From: Symbiodinium natans
Lineage: Eukaryota > Sar > Dinophyceae > Suessiales > Symbiodiniaceae
Assembly (NCBI GenBank): GCA_905221605.1
Contig: CAJNDS010000780.1
Coordinates: forward strand, 666,602-730,601
Length of the DNA: 64,000 nt
Direction: 5' to 3'
The notes beneath the pieces were generated by a model, which was not told the origin of the DNA, made no database searches, and saw nothing but the letters and a program-made list of their open reading frames with translations. Positions 1-10,421 of this stretch are shown here, one piece after another; position 1 is the stretch's first letter; each line of letters begins with the position of its first letter. The translations under genes were made by a program, and so were the position numbers.

Positions 1-2
1 AG

Positions 3-131
3 GAGCCCGGCATATCCGATGAGAATCTGGAGGACGCCAACGCCAGCCAGGAACAGAGTCCTGGCCACGTGGAATTTCAGGTGAGCCTTCTAAGCGGCAT
101 GACAGCAGACATCGCTTCTTGGCTCGTCTAA
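3..131 (+). CDS. Partial exon of an unknown protein, cut by left edge
   Basis: The frame is open from base 3 to a TAA at 129-131 and reads as a plausible acidic protein segment (EPGISDENLEDANASQ onward). A canonical GTGAGC donor at 81 would end the exon after 26 codons in phase 0. If translation reads through instead, the frame continues as VSLLSGMTADI, which resembles the start of the ubiquitin-like segments common in dinoflagellate proteins; that resemblance is weak. No start codon is visible, so the gene begins outside the window. The family is not identified. Confidence 0.4.
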   Translation, partial: EPGISDENLEDANASQEQSPGHVEFQVSLLSGMTADIASWLV

Positions 132-711
132 ACTCGAATGATAATCATGTAAACAGGGCACTGTAAAATCGTGGAGCGATGGTGCTGTCACATTCCCGTC
201 TCAGGCAGTAGCATAGCGCGGGTTCAAAAACAAAAAGGCACTGTAACTCACAGGCCTCGGAACCCGATGTGTCAATGTGCAGCCAAGGTTTGCGCCCCGA
301 GCGACACTCTCTTGAACCTTCAGGCACGAATTGCCGGCGCCCTTCAGATGGGCGCATCGACGTCGATATCGTCGATGCAATTTTTGGAGGCCCTTCCCCT
401 GCAGCACAGATAACGTTTCCCCCATCACACCACTGCCACTGCGTTTCCTCCGCGTGGACCCAGTGCCCAGGTCAGCAATGCCTCCACGAACGGCGATGCC
501 AACCGGGCCATTCTCGAGCATCTTGGCATTTTGCAACTCTGCTCCCTGCTGTAGTTTACAGGCTTTATTGGTACACCGTGAATAGTCCCGAAATCAAAGC
601 TGTTCAAGGCTGTGCAAATGGGAATCCGCAAGCCCGAGCCCGAAGATAGAACGGGGGAACGGTTGTCCATCAATGAACTATATTCTAAGTACTCCTTAAT
701 TGGGTTTTCAG
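132..711. other. No gene recognised
   Basis: Short frames overlap on both strands but none shows a family motif or a convincing pair of splice sites. It could be the intron following the exon at the left edge. Confidence 0.4.
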
Positions 712-772
712 ATTGCAAGCAGGAGGCAGGGACTGATGCTGCTGGAGAAGGTGAAGCTTCGTGGACCTGCCG
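712..772 (+). CDS. Candidate exon, unknown protein
   Basis: A TTTTCAG acceptor ends at 711 and a GT donor follows 772. The open frame between them starts IASRRQGLMLLEKVKLRG. Entry in phase 0 matches the phase-0 exit of the GTGAGC donor at 81, so the two may be consecutive exons of one gene. The family is not recognised. Confidence 0.3.
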
Positions 773-2870
773 GTATGGGTGAATAGTCTTCCCGAACAAT
801 CCTCGTGTGAGTGAACGGTGGGCGGGGGTGAAATTTGTGGGGGATCTGACTACGCGATCAACCGGAAAGAGAACCTCACGCCTCGAGGAATTTCCATGAT
901 TCCATGAGTGACAAGTTACGGTGCAGGGCCGTGCGGTTCAGGTATAGCACGCCAGCATCAAAGCTGGCCGGTGCTCATCTACTTGTCGTGCTGGGCAGCG
1001 ACCGTCCAGAATGGTGCACCAGCAAAAGCTTCAGTGGCCTGGCATCGCTACAGGGCCTATGGAAGGGTGAGGCTATTACCAAAAAAGTGACGCTTCGTGA
1101 TTAGCGACGTTGTTCAAGTTCGCTTGGCTCCGTTCATGATCAATGAGAACTTCTGTGCATTGACGTGGTTCCTTCCACTGCTCTTGCCTTGAAAGTTGTT
1201 CTGTTGAAGCTCGTTTGTGATGTGTTCGAACTCGCATGGGTTTGGAGCTTGAGATGCGAAGGCGTTCGCCGGCTTCAGCCAGCGTTTCAGTTTTGAGGCC
1301 GATTTTCGGTTGTGGGACCACTAGGGACACTCTGGACCATGCTGAGCACTGAGGTCAGCTGTACGAGTGCGAGGGCCACTTCACTCACACTTGGTTAAAC
1401 ATTCGCCTGGAGCTCTTCAAGCAACTCGGGAGTTCTAAAAATTCTCAGTGTGCACAGGGGGACAGGGCGAACTTTGTTGTGTGGAGGATTGATTCGCGGT
1501 TAGGGCCTGATCTTTGCTGCGGTGGATGCCAAGGCATGGCTACTTCAGATACCACTGCTCCTGTCAAATGCCGGGCCACTCTGAGTTCACAGAGGCGTGA
1601 CAACAGCGAAACCCCAATGTCACCAGCTAGGCGCGCGTTAAGTTCCCCAGTGCAGGCGAAAAGCACCCATTCAACACCCAAAGCCCTTCACTGCCGAACG
1701 ACTTTGCTGGCACACTGATATGACACTTTCAAAGCCCCATCACGTGCTGGAATCGTCCCTAAGCCTGCACGCATGAGTTCAAGGCTTTGTCATTGTCATA
1801 TTCGTGTTGCCGAGCGATTCTTCTTGACAAGCTTCTGCATGTGATGACCTGGCTTCCTTCGTTGGGGCACCTCTCGAATAAAGAACCGTCCATGGCCTCA
1901 TTGTAGTGTGGACGGGGGAAGACTTGTCGAGCAGCCGTCGTTGACTGCAAAGCAGCTCGCATCCCACAGTACTCACATAGTAGGAACATCTCAAGAGATC
2001 TCAAGCGACTGGGGTTAGTAAGCCCTGGAGGCATCTGGGCAGTGGCAGTGTCTGCTGCAAGATGGGGAAGAGGCAGTGAGTCTTACAGGCAGGGATGCAG
2101 TGGGTTCAGGGTTTTGGGGACGTTTGGCGGATGTTCAGGCTTTTGTATCTGATTGGCGGGTTTCTCTGTTTCAATACATCTTGTCATTAGTTGCCTGTAA
2201 AATGTCTGAGAAGTGCTGTGGGCCTCTCCAGGCAGCGCCTACTACGAGCGGAGCTGTGAGAGGCGACCATTCTGCAAAGCTTTTCCAAAGTCGAAGCCGC
2301 TCGCTTGGAATTAGGATTTCTGGTTCAAAGGGGCTTTGGACTTCTTTCTTTAGGGGAGTTCGTTGGACTACTTCAATGGCCACTGGCCTATGAGAATAGG
2401 ACATAAATAGGACTGAGTTTGTGCATGGCATGCTGTGGGTCTGGGTTTGGCTTTCGTGAGCCGCACACATGCGGGCCACAGTGATCCCCAGTACATCCCA
2501 CTCCCCAAATCAAGTTCTTAAAGCTGCCGGCCCTTTCACAAGCCCAGCTGCAGGTTAGCAGGAGGTCGCTGGAAGGTGGCGCCTCTTCACGAAAGCTCCG
2601 CGTCACAGCGATTGTCGGTACAACAGGTTTTATGGAGGTGTTGATTTCGGCTAACGTACTTTCTGCTTTTTCTAAAGCTCAAAAGGCTTAGGGACTTCAG
2701 GTGGGGCCTCATCGTCCCACCAGTTTCCAATTGCACATTGACAAAGGCAGAGGGCGGTCTGCTATTTTCTTGGCCTTGAACAAATTGCCTTTCGGTTCCA
2801 GGGCCCCAATTGTACACATCCTCTGCTTACGCCCCTAAAGTTATTCCAATCCGACAGGGAAAGACTGCAG
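773..2870. other. No gene recognised
   Basis: I see only short overlapping frames without family motifs. A small coding-looking piece near 1030-1075 ends at a possible GT donor but has no partner exon that I can find. Confidence 0.4.
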
Positions 2871-3367
2871 TCAAACCCTTGACAGGAAGGCAAGAGCCTG
2901 CGCAGCCCCAAAAGGACAAGGGAATGTCAGAATGTGCACGAATTCACACAGAGGGATCTGTGAAAGCAAACTGGCCCGAGGTATAGAAGGGCGAGGAATA
3001 GCATAAACATCAAAATCTACATGGACCGCCATTGAGCAACGAGAGGTACGGTGATCGCCCGGACGGCGATAACAGGCAGCGGCAAACTGCATAAGATCTC
3101 CAAGACAAAATTGTGCACGAAGGCCCCAGCGGCGCCAGCGGCACAAAAAGCCAACCAAAACCGAGAGGTTCGACGATCTCCTGTCCTGCGCAATGAAAAA
3201 CACCAGCAGCAAGTGCAGCATGAAAAGCGAAAGCGATGAGCCGAAGTGCCCCAATTGCCCCAAAACGCCGACCTGTCAGGCCCAAGACCCGCACCTTCAC
3301 GGGTCTCCGCTCCTAACGAAAGGCCTCCGCGTACTTGCCTACTGCATGGAGAGCGCGGGACCAACAT
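2871..3367 (-). other. GC-rich block open in several frames
   Basis: Three minus-strand frames of 96-130 codons and two plus-strand frames overlap here, so openness alone proves nothing. One minus frame is hydrophobic (RLIAFAFHAALAAGVFHC) and has a good acceptor (TTTTTCATTGCGCAG) inside it, which would suit a membrane exon. A plus frame is instead rich in Lys, Ser and CxxC pairs near 3240. I cannot choose between them. Confidence 0.2.
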
Positions 3368-3485
3368 CTCCCAATGAGGGATGGCCCAGCCACGTCAAGA
3401 CGAGAAGCGTGGCCTGAGAGGAGGGCCATGCAGGTGAACCCCTCTACCGCCTGGTCGCTTAAGCTTAGCCGGAAGCGCTTCGACA

Positions 3486-3500
3486 GCACACACACACATG
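3486..3500. repeat. (CA)n microsatellite
   Basis: A run of about seven CA units. A short alternating CG run follows at about 3676-3688. Confidence 0.8.
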
Positions 3501-3689
3501 CAGAGTTTGTGGTCTCCTGCCTTGTGCATGCCGCAACAAAACGTAGGCGCGTAGGTAAACGGGACTTCATGATTCAATTCAGTTCTACTGTTAGGCGTAT
3601 AGTTTGGAGTTGAGGATGGTGTTGATGGTTTCGGGGCTGAAGCTGGCGATGAAAGTTAATTGCTGCTCCGACTGCGCGCGCGCGCGCAA

Positions 3690-4906
3690 TCTCGGCCACG
3701 TTTCTAAGCCGAGGTTGTTCGCCAGAGTTTCTGGCTGCAGCAAGCCACCGTGACATAGATCATTGAATCATGTAGGACCAGGAGCTTCTCGAAGCAACAC
3801 TTTGCAGAACCCATTCTAGCACTGCTTGGCACCTACACATTCCAGAAGATCCTTGAAGCGGGATGTCCTTAAGCTCAACCAGCCAAAGCTTCGAGAAGCC
3901 TATCTCGCCACGTCTAGTGGATTTGACTGGGCGCTCGAACACGGAAACCGTGTGGATAAGAGCTCCATCGCAGTGACTGCTGTCCATGACTACTGAAGAA
4001 ACACTGAAAAGGCGTTTGTCAGAGTCCTCATGCTTATTCATTGGGCCGTCCCATTTTCGTGTCAGCAAGTGAAGCAGGACAATGGCATGGGCAGTTTCAG
4101 CCGTGTAGGTTTGTGCATAGCTCTTCTGACTGAGGGCAACTTGTTACAGCCCTGCAAAGCCAATACCTCTTCATTTCGAAATGAGGCCCCAAATCCTCGC
4201 CGGACAGCTGAATAAGCTTCACATCGTTCAAGGCAATGAGGTTTGTAGTCACGGCCTTTTGCCGGGCTGCGACAAGTCTGGCATTTCTGCCACAGAGCCA
4301 TGCACACATGAAAGACGACGCCGCCCGAATCAGAAAACCTGGATGTGCTGACTGTTGCCAGCTACAACGCGTCATTGGCGTTCGACGCAAAACTGACGTT
4401 AGCAATAATGTTGGACCCTCTTTAGTGTGTTGGGCCCCCCCCCCCCCCCTGAACAGTTGAGGCGTGGCTGGGAGCCTGATTACACGCCCCCGGGGGCTTA
4501 TATGATTTCAATAGGGAGGAGTTTAGATAGGTTTAAAAGGGGCAGCGATGCCCGGTTATCTTTTTTAAAGGCGCGCCACGTGGAATTTTCTTACGGCACC
4601 CGGACGGTTTGACTTTAAAGGAGACCCCGCAAACAGTCAGGGGGTCCTGAATAATTTGGCCAAATTGACTTTAAAGGGGAGGCCCCTACTAAAGCGGGTC
4701 TAACATTAATGGGCGAACGCGCCATCTCCTGCTCTCGCTTGATTGTTGCGGCACAAGCTGGCGAAGAACACCGTCCTCATTTAAACACCTCCATGAATGT
4801 CCATAAGTTTAAGCGGGATAGTCAGTCTTAGCTTGGGCAAAGAACTCCGTTTGCCGATGCTAGAGTGACCAGCAAAGCCATGTAAGAAGAGGAACCCTGC
4901 CCACAG
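3690..4906. other. No gene recognised
   Basis: Only short frames without motifs. The stretch contains a run of about 14 C at 4437-4450 and several TTTAAAGG-like repeats between 4530 and 4690. Confidence 0.4.
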
Positions 4907-5003
4907 GCATCGGATCAAATTGGAAACTCCTTGCTTCATCTGGCCGCCATCAAAGGCTCGGGGAGAAGCATGTTGCAGGAGCTTGCGTTTCTGGCTCGAA
5001 ACG
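4907..5003 (+). CDS. Ankyrin-repeat exon
   Basis: After a CCCACAG acceptor ending at 4906 the frame reads DQIGNSLLHLAAIKGSG, which carries the ankyrin core (GNTxLHLAA-xKG) and a following helix (MLQELAFLARNG). A GT donor at 5004 ends the exon. Ankyrin repeats are about 33-residue helix-turn-helix modules for protein binding and are abundant in dinoflagellates. Only one repeat is visible and no neighbouring exon was found, so the rest of the protein and its role are unknown. Confidence 0.55.
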
Positions 5004-5131
5004 GTTCTTTCGGCCTATGTAGACCCTTCGTGCTGGCCCTGCGATTGCATAGCAATGCCTGTGTCTCTGTTCAAAACGAAGTTTTGCAATGCCCGAGGCA
5101 GCTGGACCCCAATCCCTGAAACCACCGCCAT

Positions 5132-5164
5132 ACCCTAAACCCTAAACCCTAAACCCTAAACCCC
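5132..5164. repeat. Interstitial telomere-like array, CCCTAAA orientation
   Basis: Four perfect CCCTAAA units (plant/dinoflagellate telomere type) just after the ankyrin exon region, followed by a short C run. It is too short and too internal to be a chromosome end. Confidence 0.9.
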
Positions 5165-5962
5165 GGGGGTTGCGGGATCAGACTTTCAGAGTAACTCCCT
5201 TTAAAGGTTGGCTTCGGCTTTATGCCACTTTATGCGGTTTTCGAATGCGCTCATCTGCTTACTGTAACATCTGGCGCTTTAAGAATCGGGGGAAAGGATG
5301 CACGGTTTTCATCACACGAACCGACTTGAATTTCAAGAACCGCAACTTCCGAAATCGCTTAGCGACCCTTCTCTTGCTAACCCGCTAAACGACACATAGG
5401 GGCAAGCCAAAAACACATCCTGTGCCTCCGAGAGCAGGGCACGCCAGCGTGATCCGACTTCTGATGAAGCCGTTCCCCGCGTTGGAGAAGTTGCGACATG
5501 CGTCTTGGCGTACCAGATCGTAGCAAGGCGACATTCTATCTATGGCCTGTGCCAAGCAGCATCCACGCAAAGAGACCATGCACCTAAATGGTCCAAAGAA
5601 CGCGGTCCCTTCCCCGAGACAAGACTACAGAAGGTGTGCCAATCTGAGAAGTGTGATGTGAGGCACTTCTGTGACAGCCGATTTCGAATCTAAAGGTGTA
5701 GAGTCTTGGGTTGTGTTGAGGGCCTACAGTTACAGTACTTATACATCATAATACCAATTGAACTTGAGCCCCATATCTTGCAGAACCCTGGAATCCCTGG
5801 TATGACCGAGCCAGATCCCGAAGACTCAGTCGGCGAACAAACTCATCTCACCAACAGCCTTTGCATAAGGAACACGCGCTGGAATGCCGCTTGGCAGGCG
5901 TGGAGTACGAAGATGCCGCATCTCGGTTGCTGAAATAGGCATCTCACCTCTCTATTCGTGAT
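5165..5962. other. No gene recognised
   Basis: Frames are short and show no family motif. Confidence 0.4.
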
Positions 5963-6134
5963 GACTAGAGTCAGGCTAGAGTGTTGGGCACTCTCGGTGT
6001 TGAAAGGGTGGCGTGGATCCGAGGCAGATGCAGCATCCGTCATTTCCGAGTCGCCCTCGGCGGATGCCGGTATCTTAGTCCGGGCGCAGGACTGTCATGC
6101 TTCGTCCGTCGAAGTGTCCAGGACTGCTACTTAG
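5963..6134 (+). CDS. Candidate exon, Ser/Ala/Asp-rich segment
   Basis: The frame is open for 56 codons to a TAG at 6132 and contains SEADAASVISESPSADAG, a composition typical of low-complexity linkers in real proteins. No start codon, family motif or matched splice sites were found. It may be one exon of an unknown gene or a chance frame. Confidence 0.25.
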
Positions 6135-6469
6135 GTGAGCTGACAGCTTTTCAATCGTTCAATGTACCTGGTTTTCCCAGTGAGGCTACAATCTCGGACA
6201 TGGCTTGGGTTGGGGCTTGCTCTGATGCCAAACCAGCTTGAAGCACCGCACCTTCAGAAACCTTAAAGCCAATGCCTTCGCGTGACTCAAGGCCGCATCC
6301 GACGGTGGTGCCTCCACGAGCTCAAAGAGCTCAAGGTGCAGGGGTGCGAAACTACCGAGAGAACCTTCTGCTCGAAGGGACCGTACGCTGCTTTAGGGGA
6401 CAGGAGGTGGGGTCGAGAAGCTGCGAAAGCATCTGGCAGCGGGGACCCTGTTAAAGATCCTTAGGGCCT

Positions 6470-7130
6470 TAAGGTAGTATAAGGGCCATATTGGGAGTAA
6501 GTTTTTTTGGGGGGAACCTTTAGGGGTACGACCTTAGGGGTGCGAGTCGTAGCCCCGTGACAAAGTTCTGGCCCTGAACCCTCAACCTCTCAACCCTCAA
6601 CTCGGCGCAATCTACAACTTCCGAACACCGCCACCCCACTACTGGGATATTCGGAATATGGATCTTTGGTCAGTAACAGGGAAACAAGCACACTCCAACC
6701 CTGGCAAAGCAACCTACTTACATGTGTGTAAGTGGGCCCCTAGCCCCTGAACCTTAGAGTATAAACCTCAAGCATAAACCCCTAAACCCTGTACCCCAAA
6801 GAGGGGAGGCCATGGAGAAAACCCGGGCTTCCCCGGCGGACGCAATGCCGCAGCCGCCGCCCATCCTGCCCAAGCGTCACGCTGCCGATTGTTGGTATGG
6901 TATGCGTGGGTGTGCCCCTGGCGGGCCCCTGAGCCCCCCCCCACCCCCCCTCTGGTGTAGCTGTGGCGGCTTTAGGGTGTAGGGTTTAAGGATTTTCGGG
7001 CTTAGGGCGTTTAGGGGTTTAGGCCTTAGGATTACATAGGGTCAACAGCTTTAGGTTTTGGGTTTAGGCCTGAGGGTTGTAGGAAATGAGGGTTTGGGCT
7101 TAGAGTTTTGGGTAGTTTGGGGGGGGGGGG
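6470..7130. repeat. Decayed TTTAGGG-type repeats with G tract
   Basis: Many TTAGGG, TTTAGGG and CCCTAAA-like words are scattered through this stretch with substitutions and length changes (for example 6960-7090), ending in a run of about 15 G (7111-7131). No coding frame stands out. It looks like an old telomere-like array broken up by mutation. Confidence 0.6.
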
Positions 7131-7599
7131 GGCGAGAACGCACAGCCAAAGATAGGGGGATCTAAGGTACTGTACCTTGTTCCCCCAGTCTCTACTAAGA
7201 GCCCACAAGGACCCGTAGTTTTGGAAGTTTCTTTGGAATGGGTCTGAGCCCTGAATCCTAACAGAACCTTCACATGTACGATCTCCGGTTTAGGTTACCT
7301 CCCCGGCCGAGGTCGCGCAGCGTTCATATTAACACATCGAGGGTACCCTTAGCCAAATACAGTGACAGCACTGATTTAGAGATCATTGGTTTAAGAAAGG
7401 AGCATGCTCGCTGCTGGACCCCGGATAAGAATGCGAAAATTGGGAGCAAGACTCAATGAAGAAATCGAGGGTACCCTCATCCTCGGGTCCTCAATGTCTT
7501 AAATTTGGTCGTTTTTGCAACTGCCCCTCAGCTTCTAGAATTTTAACAGTTTAAGAATCCAGCCCCTACGGTTGTGCATGCTTCCCCGCCTCAATGAAA

Positions 7600-7980
7600 A
7601 ACATCCCCCCTAAATAAGAAATCCAGCCCCTCGATTGCTTAAATTTAAGAAATCCAGCCCCTCGATTTCTTAAATTTATGAAATCCAGCCCTCGATTTCT
7701 TACATTTACGTAAGAAAATCAAGCCCCGCGATTTCTTAAATTGAAGAAATCCAGGCCCTTGATCTCTTAAATCCAGCCCCGCCCCTCCACCCCCGCCCCC
7801 TCCCCCTCTCGCCCAGCACCAATAGAAAACAGCATTCGAGGGCCTGGGTTTCTTAAATTTAAGAAATCGAGGGGCTGGATTTCTTAAATTTGAGAAATTG
7901 AGGGGCTGGATTCTTATTTGAGGGGGGGGTGTCCCCAAAACCTCTCAAATTCTGAACTTGAGGGGCTGGATTTCCAAGTT
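7600..7980. repeat. Inverted array of a ~32-bp AAGAAATCCAGCCCC repeat
   Basis: About five units resembling AAGAAATCCAGCCCCTCGAT followed by TTCTTAAATTT run left to right (7610-7775). After a pyrimidine-rich spacer (7775-7810) at least three units appear reverse-complemented (7845-7925). Each unit is itself flanked by AAGAAAT/ATTTCTT. The whole block can fold as a long imperfect hairpin. No protein frame is convincing here. Confidence 0.75.
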
Positions 7981-8005
7981 GAGGGGGACGCCAGTTAAGA
8001 ATCCA

Positions 8006-8070
8006 AGCGATCAGCCTAATGGATAAGGCGTCGCCTTACTAATTCAAACATTACCAGTTCGAATCCCACT
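8006..8070 (+). pseudogene. tRNA-like sequence with A and B boxes (degenerate, SINE-like)
   Basis: The sequence has a near-perfect A box / D arm (GCCTAATGGATAAGGC, as in eukaryotic tRNA-Arg genes) and a B box (AGTTCGAATCC) about 36 bases downstream, the spacing of a tRNA. The anticodon stem (TCGCC against TTCAA) and the T stem do not pair, and the acceptor stem is not evident, so it is unlikely to make a working tRNA. It lies among the palindromic AAGAAATCGAGGGTACC repeats and may be the head of a tRNA-derived SINE or a dead tRNA copy. Confidence 0.6.
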
Positions 8071-8499
8071 AAGAAATACATTAAGAAATCGAGGGTACCC
8101 TCGAAAATGTGGAGGTTACATTTCCGGAAATTGGGTGGGCTTCATAATTAAGAAATCCGGGTACCCTCGCCAAAACTTAGAGGATTCTTATCCAGCGCTG
8201 TCACTGTGCCTTAAAGCTCTTTCTGGTGGCTTTTGCAACCCCCCCCCCCCCCCCCTCAAATACCCATAAGCGCCAGCCCCTCAATTTCTTAACTGCAGGT
8301 TTTCCCCGCCCCTTCAAGTAAGAAATCCAGCCCCCGGCCCCGCCATTTCATAAATTTACGGAATCCCGCCCCTCCATGTCGGACTTGAGCTGCAAACTAC
8401 GAGATTCTTCAATTTTCCTTTTTGAAGGGGGCGAGCCCCTGGCATGGGCGGTCGGAGGGGGGGGGGTGTATAGCCCCCATTGGCTACTACCAACAACGG

Positions 8500-8566
8500 T
8501 TTAGGGTTTGTTTAGGGTTTAGGGTTTAAGGGTTAGGGTTTAGGGTTTAGGGTTTAGGGTTTAGGG
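8500..8566. repeat. TTTAGGG array
   Basis: About nine TTTAGGG units, several with small length changes, follow a G tract at 8456-8468. Confidence 0.85.
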
Positions 8567-8653
8567 AGCCCCGATCGCAGCCTGCACCTTGCCCAGCGTC
8601 TCGCTCAGCTTCTCTAGGCGGACTCGCCGATACTCTCGAAGGAGAACCTGATC

Positions 8654-8705
8654 GGTTTAGGGTTTAGGGTTTAGGGTTTCGGGTTTAGGAAGTTTAGGGT
8701 TGAGG
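8654..8705. repeat. TTTAGGG array, degenerate end
   Basis: Four good units followed by altered ones (TTTCGGG, TTTAGGA), separated from the preceding array by about 90 bp of unrelated sequence. Confidence 0.8.
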
Positions 8706-8716
8706 GTTTAGAGTTA

Positions 8717-10131
8717 GCCAAACCTCTTGACCGCTCATGTTGCAGTGGCTTTAGTAAGGGCCTCCCCAGGGACCCCCGAACAAATTTGGGGAGGGGGGGG
8801 GGGCGGGGAAGACCTGAGCGGAAGTCACGCTCAAAAGGCTTGAAGCTGTTTAGGCTTGAAGCCTTCAGGGCTTCAAGGCCTGAAGGTTTCCTGCCTTCCT
8901 GGGCTGAAGCCACGGCCCTTAAGACCAGAAGCTTCTAGGGCCTGAAGGTCCTTCACAAAATTCTGGCGAGTACCCAAACAAACCAAAGTGAATCGGTGGT
9001 TTGTGGGCTAGCTATCACGAAATTTGTTGGGGGCCTCATGTCGTAATGAAATCCAATAAGGTTTTAGATGGAACAGAACGGGCTTGGCTTAGTGGATTCT
9101 CCGGGTTCGGACTCTACGATTCCTGGGCCCAAGGGGCCTTAAGGCCTGAAACCTTTAGACCACAGACCCTTTAACAAAGCAATAATGCAAAACACAAGTT
9201 TGCAATTTTTTGCGGGTGACCCCAACGAACTAGTTCGCAAAATGGTTTTGCAAAACTTCTGATTGTAGACTGCTACTGGTAGACAGTACAGCATTAATCT
9301 GGTTTGATTGTCAACCTGGGTTTAGGGCCTTGGTCGTGAGTTCCGAATTTGAGCCGGCTTGACACTCATGAATGTGCAGGGTTTTGTGTGGTTATAGCAT
9401 GTCACGCGTCTCGTCAAGCTGGACACGTCCCCTGGAAACTGCACATGAACTCTCGCCTCACAACGTGGACTCAGCCTTAAATCCCCAAGTCCCCATGGAG
9501 AAGATGTACAGCTGCGCCGGTGGCAAAGATCCTACAGGCCCCTCGCAACTAGACCGCCCTCCGCCTCCCCCTCCTACAGTCATCCCCCTCCTCGTCCGCA
9601 TCCTCATGCTCATCCCTCTTCAAAAACAGTTTGCTTGCTCTCAAACAACCTCCTTCCCCCCACGTCCCTGGAACCTTAAACCCGCCGGTCCCAAACTCTC
9701 AGGCCCAGAGCCCTGAACCCGGAAGGTCCATGCAAGGAAGGCGGCCCAGCAAAACCTTGAAGCCGAAACCGACGCTCACCGGAACTGAGGGCGGGGATGG
9801 GAGCTTCGACTTTGGGGACTTAGGGTGGAAAGGGTTCCGGAGGCCGGAAACTCAGTCCTGGGTTCAACAAGTTTGGGGTGGAGACGTAGCTTTTTTTGTA
9901 GGGGGGGATGAGTTGAGTTTCGGGGGTGTTGGGTGGGGCGAGGGGTTGAGGGTTTGGGCTTGATATGGGGCTTTGCAGACGGAAAGGGTCCTGGGGTGCA
10001 GAGTGCAGTTGGTGCACGAGGCGAGACAAAATTCAGTAAGAGACAATAGCAACCATTGGTTCGGTGCGTTTCGGTGCTGAGCCGCTGTCGGGTGTTCAAC
10101 TTTCTGATGATGGTTTCTATGACTTCGCGAG
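8717..10131. other. No gene recognised
   Basis: Contains a G tract at 8789-8803, a run of CTTCAAGGCCTGAAG-like short inverted words (8830-8890) and a Pro-rich open frame (9372-9716) whose composition follows from C-rich DNA. Nothing here supports a protein family. Confidence 0.4.
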
Positions 10132-10270
10132 TGCAAGCAAGCTGGCCACGCCGCGGTGTTTGAAGCCAGACGGGCTCAGCGAATCTGCTCGTACTGTAGC
10201 TCTGGGAGTTCAAGCGCCGGCCAAAGATGTGGGCGCTGCGCGCGTGCCTTTGCTGGGTGCCGGGCTCAGG
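10132..10270 (+). CDS. Candidate zinc-finger exon, MYND-like Cys spacing
   Basis: After a CGCGAG acceptor the frame reads through CSYC, ten residues, CGRC and then AFAGC. This C-x2-C-x10-C-x2-C spacing matches the first half of a MYND-type zinc finger. The closing Cys/His half is not visible and may lie in another exon. It sits about 150 bp upstream of the first exon I assign to the PLAC8-family gene, on the same strand, and could be that gene's 5' part or a separate gene. The identification rests on spacing only. Confidence 0.35.
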
Positions 10271-10421
10271 GGGTGGCTAATGAGAACAAAACTCCACCCA
10301 GCTCCCTATGCACATGTGCTGGGGTCCAGCGTGCTTGGGAGGTTTAGGGATGTACTCCACTTGCGTGGGTTGTAAAATGTTGTAGAACATTGGGCCCCCC
10401 GCCCCTTCTGAATCCATGCAG

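Larger units (their letters stand above)
7339..8167. repeat. Dispersed GAGGGTACCCTC palindromes
   Basis: The palindromic core AGGGTACCCT, or its half GGGTACCCTC, occurs near 7339, 7467, 8091 and 8157. Several copies are preceded by AAGAAATC(G/C). Flanking words also recur in inverted orientation: CAGTGACAGC at about 7359 against its complement at about 8200. This suggests small terminal inverted repeats or a palindromic repeat family surrounding the array and the tRNA-like sequence. Confidence 0.6.

Noticed and set aside
5132-5164. Chromosome end
   Set aside because: The telomere-like arrays are short, internal and in both orientations, with genes on either side.
8006-8070. Functional tRNA gene
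   Set aside because: The A and B boxes are good but the anticodon and T stems do not pair.
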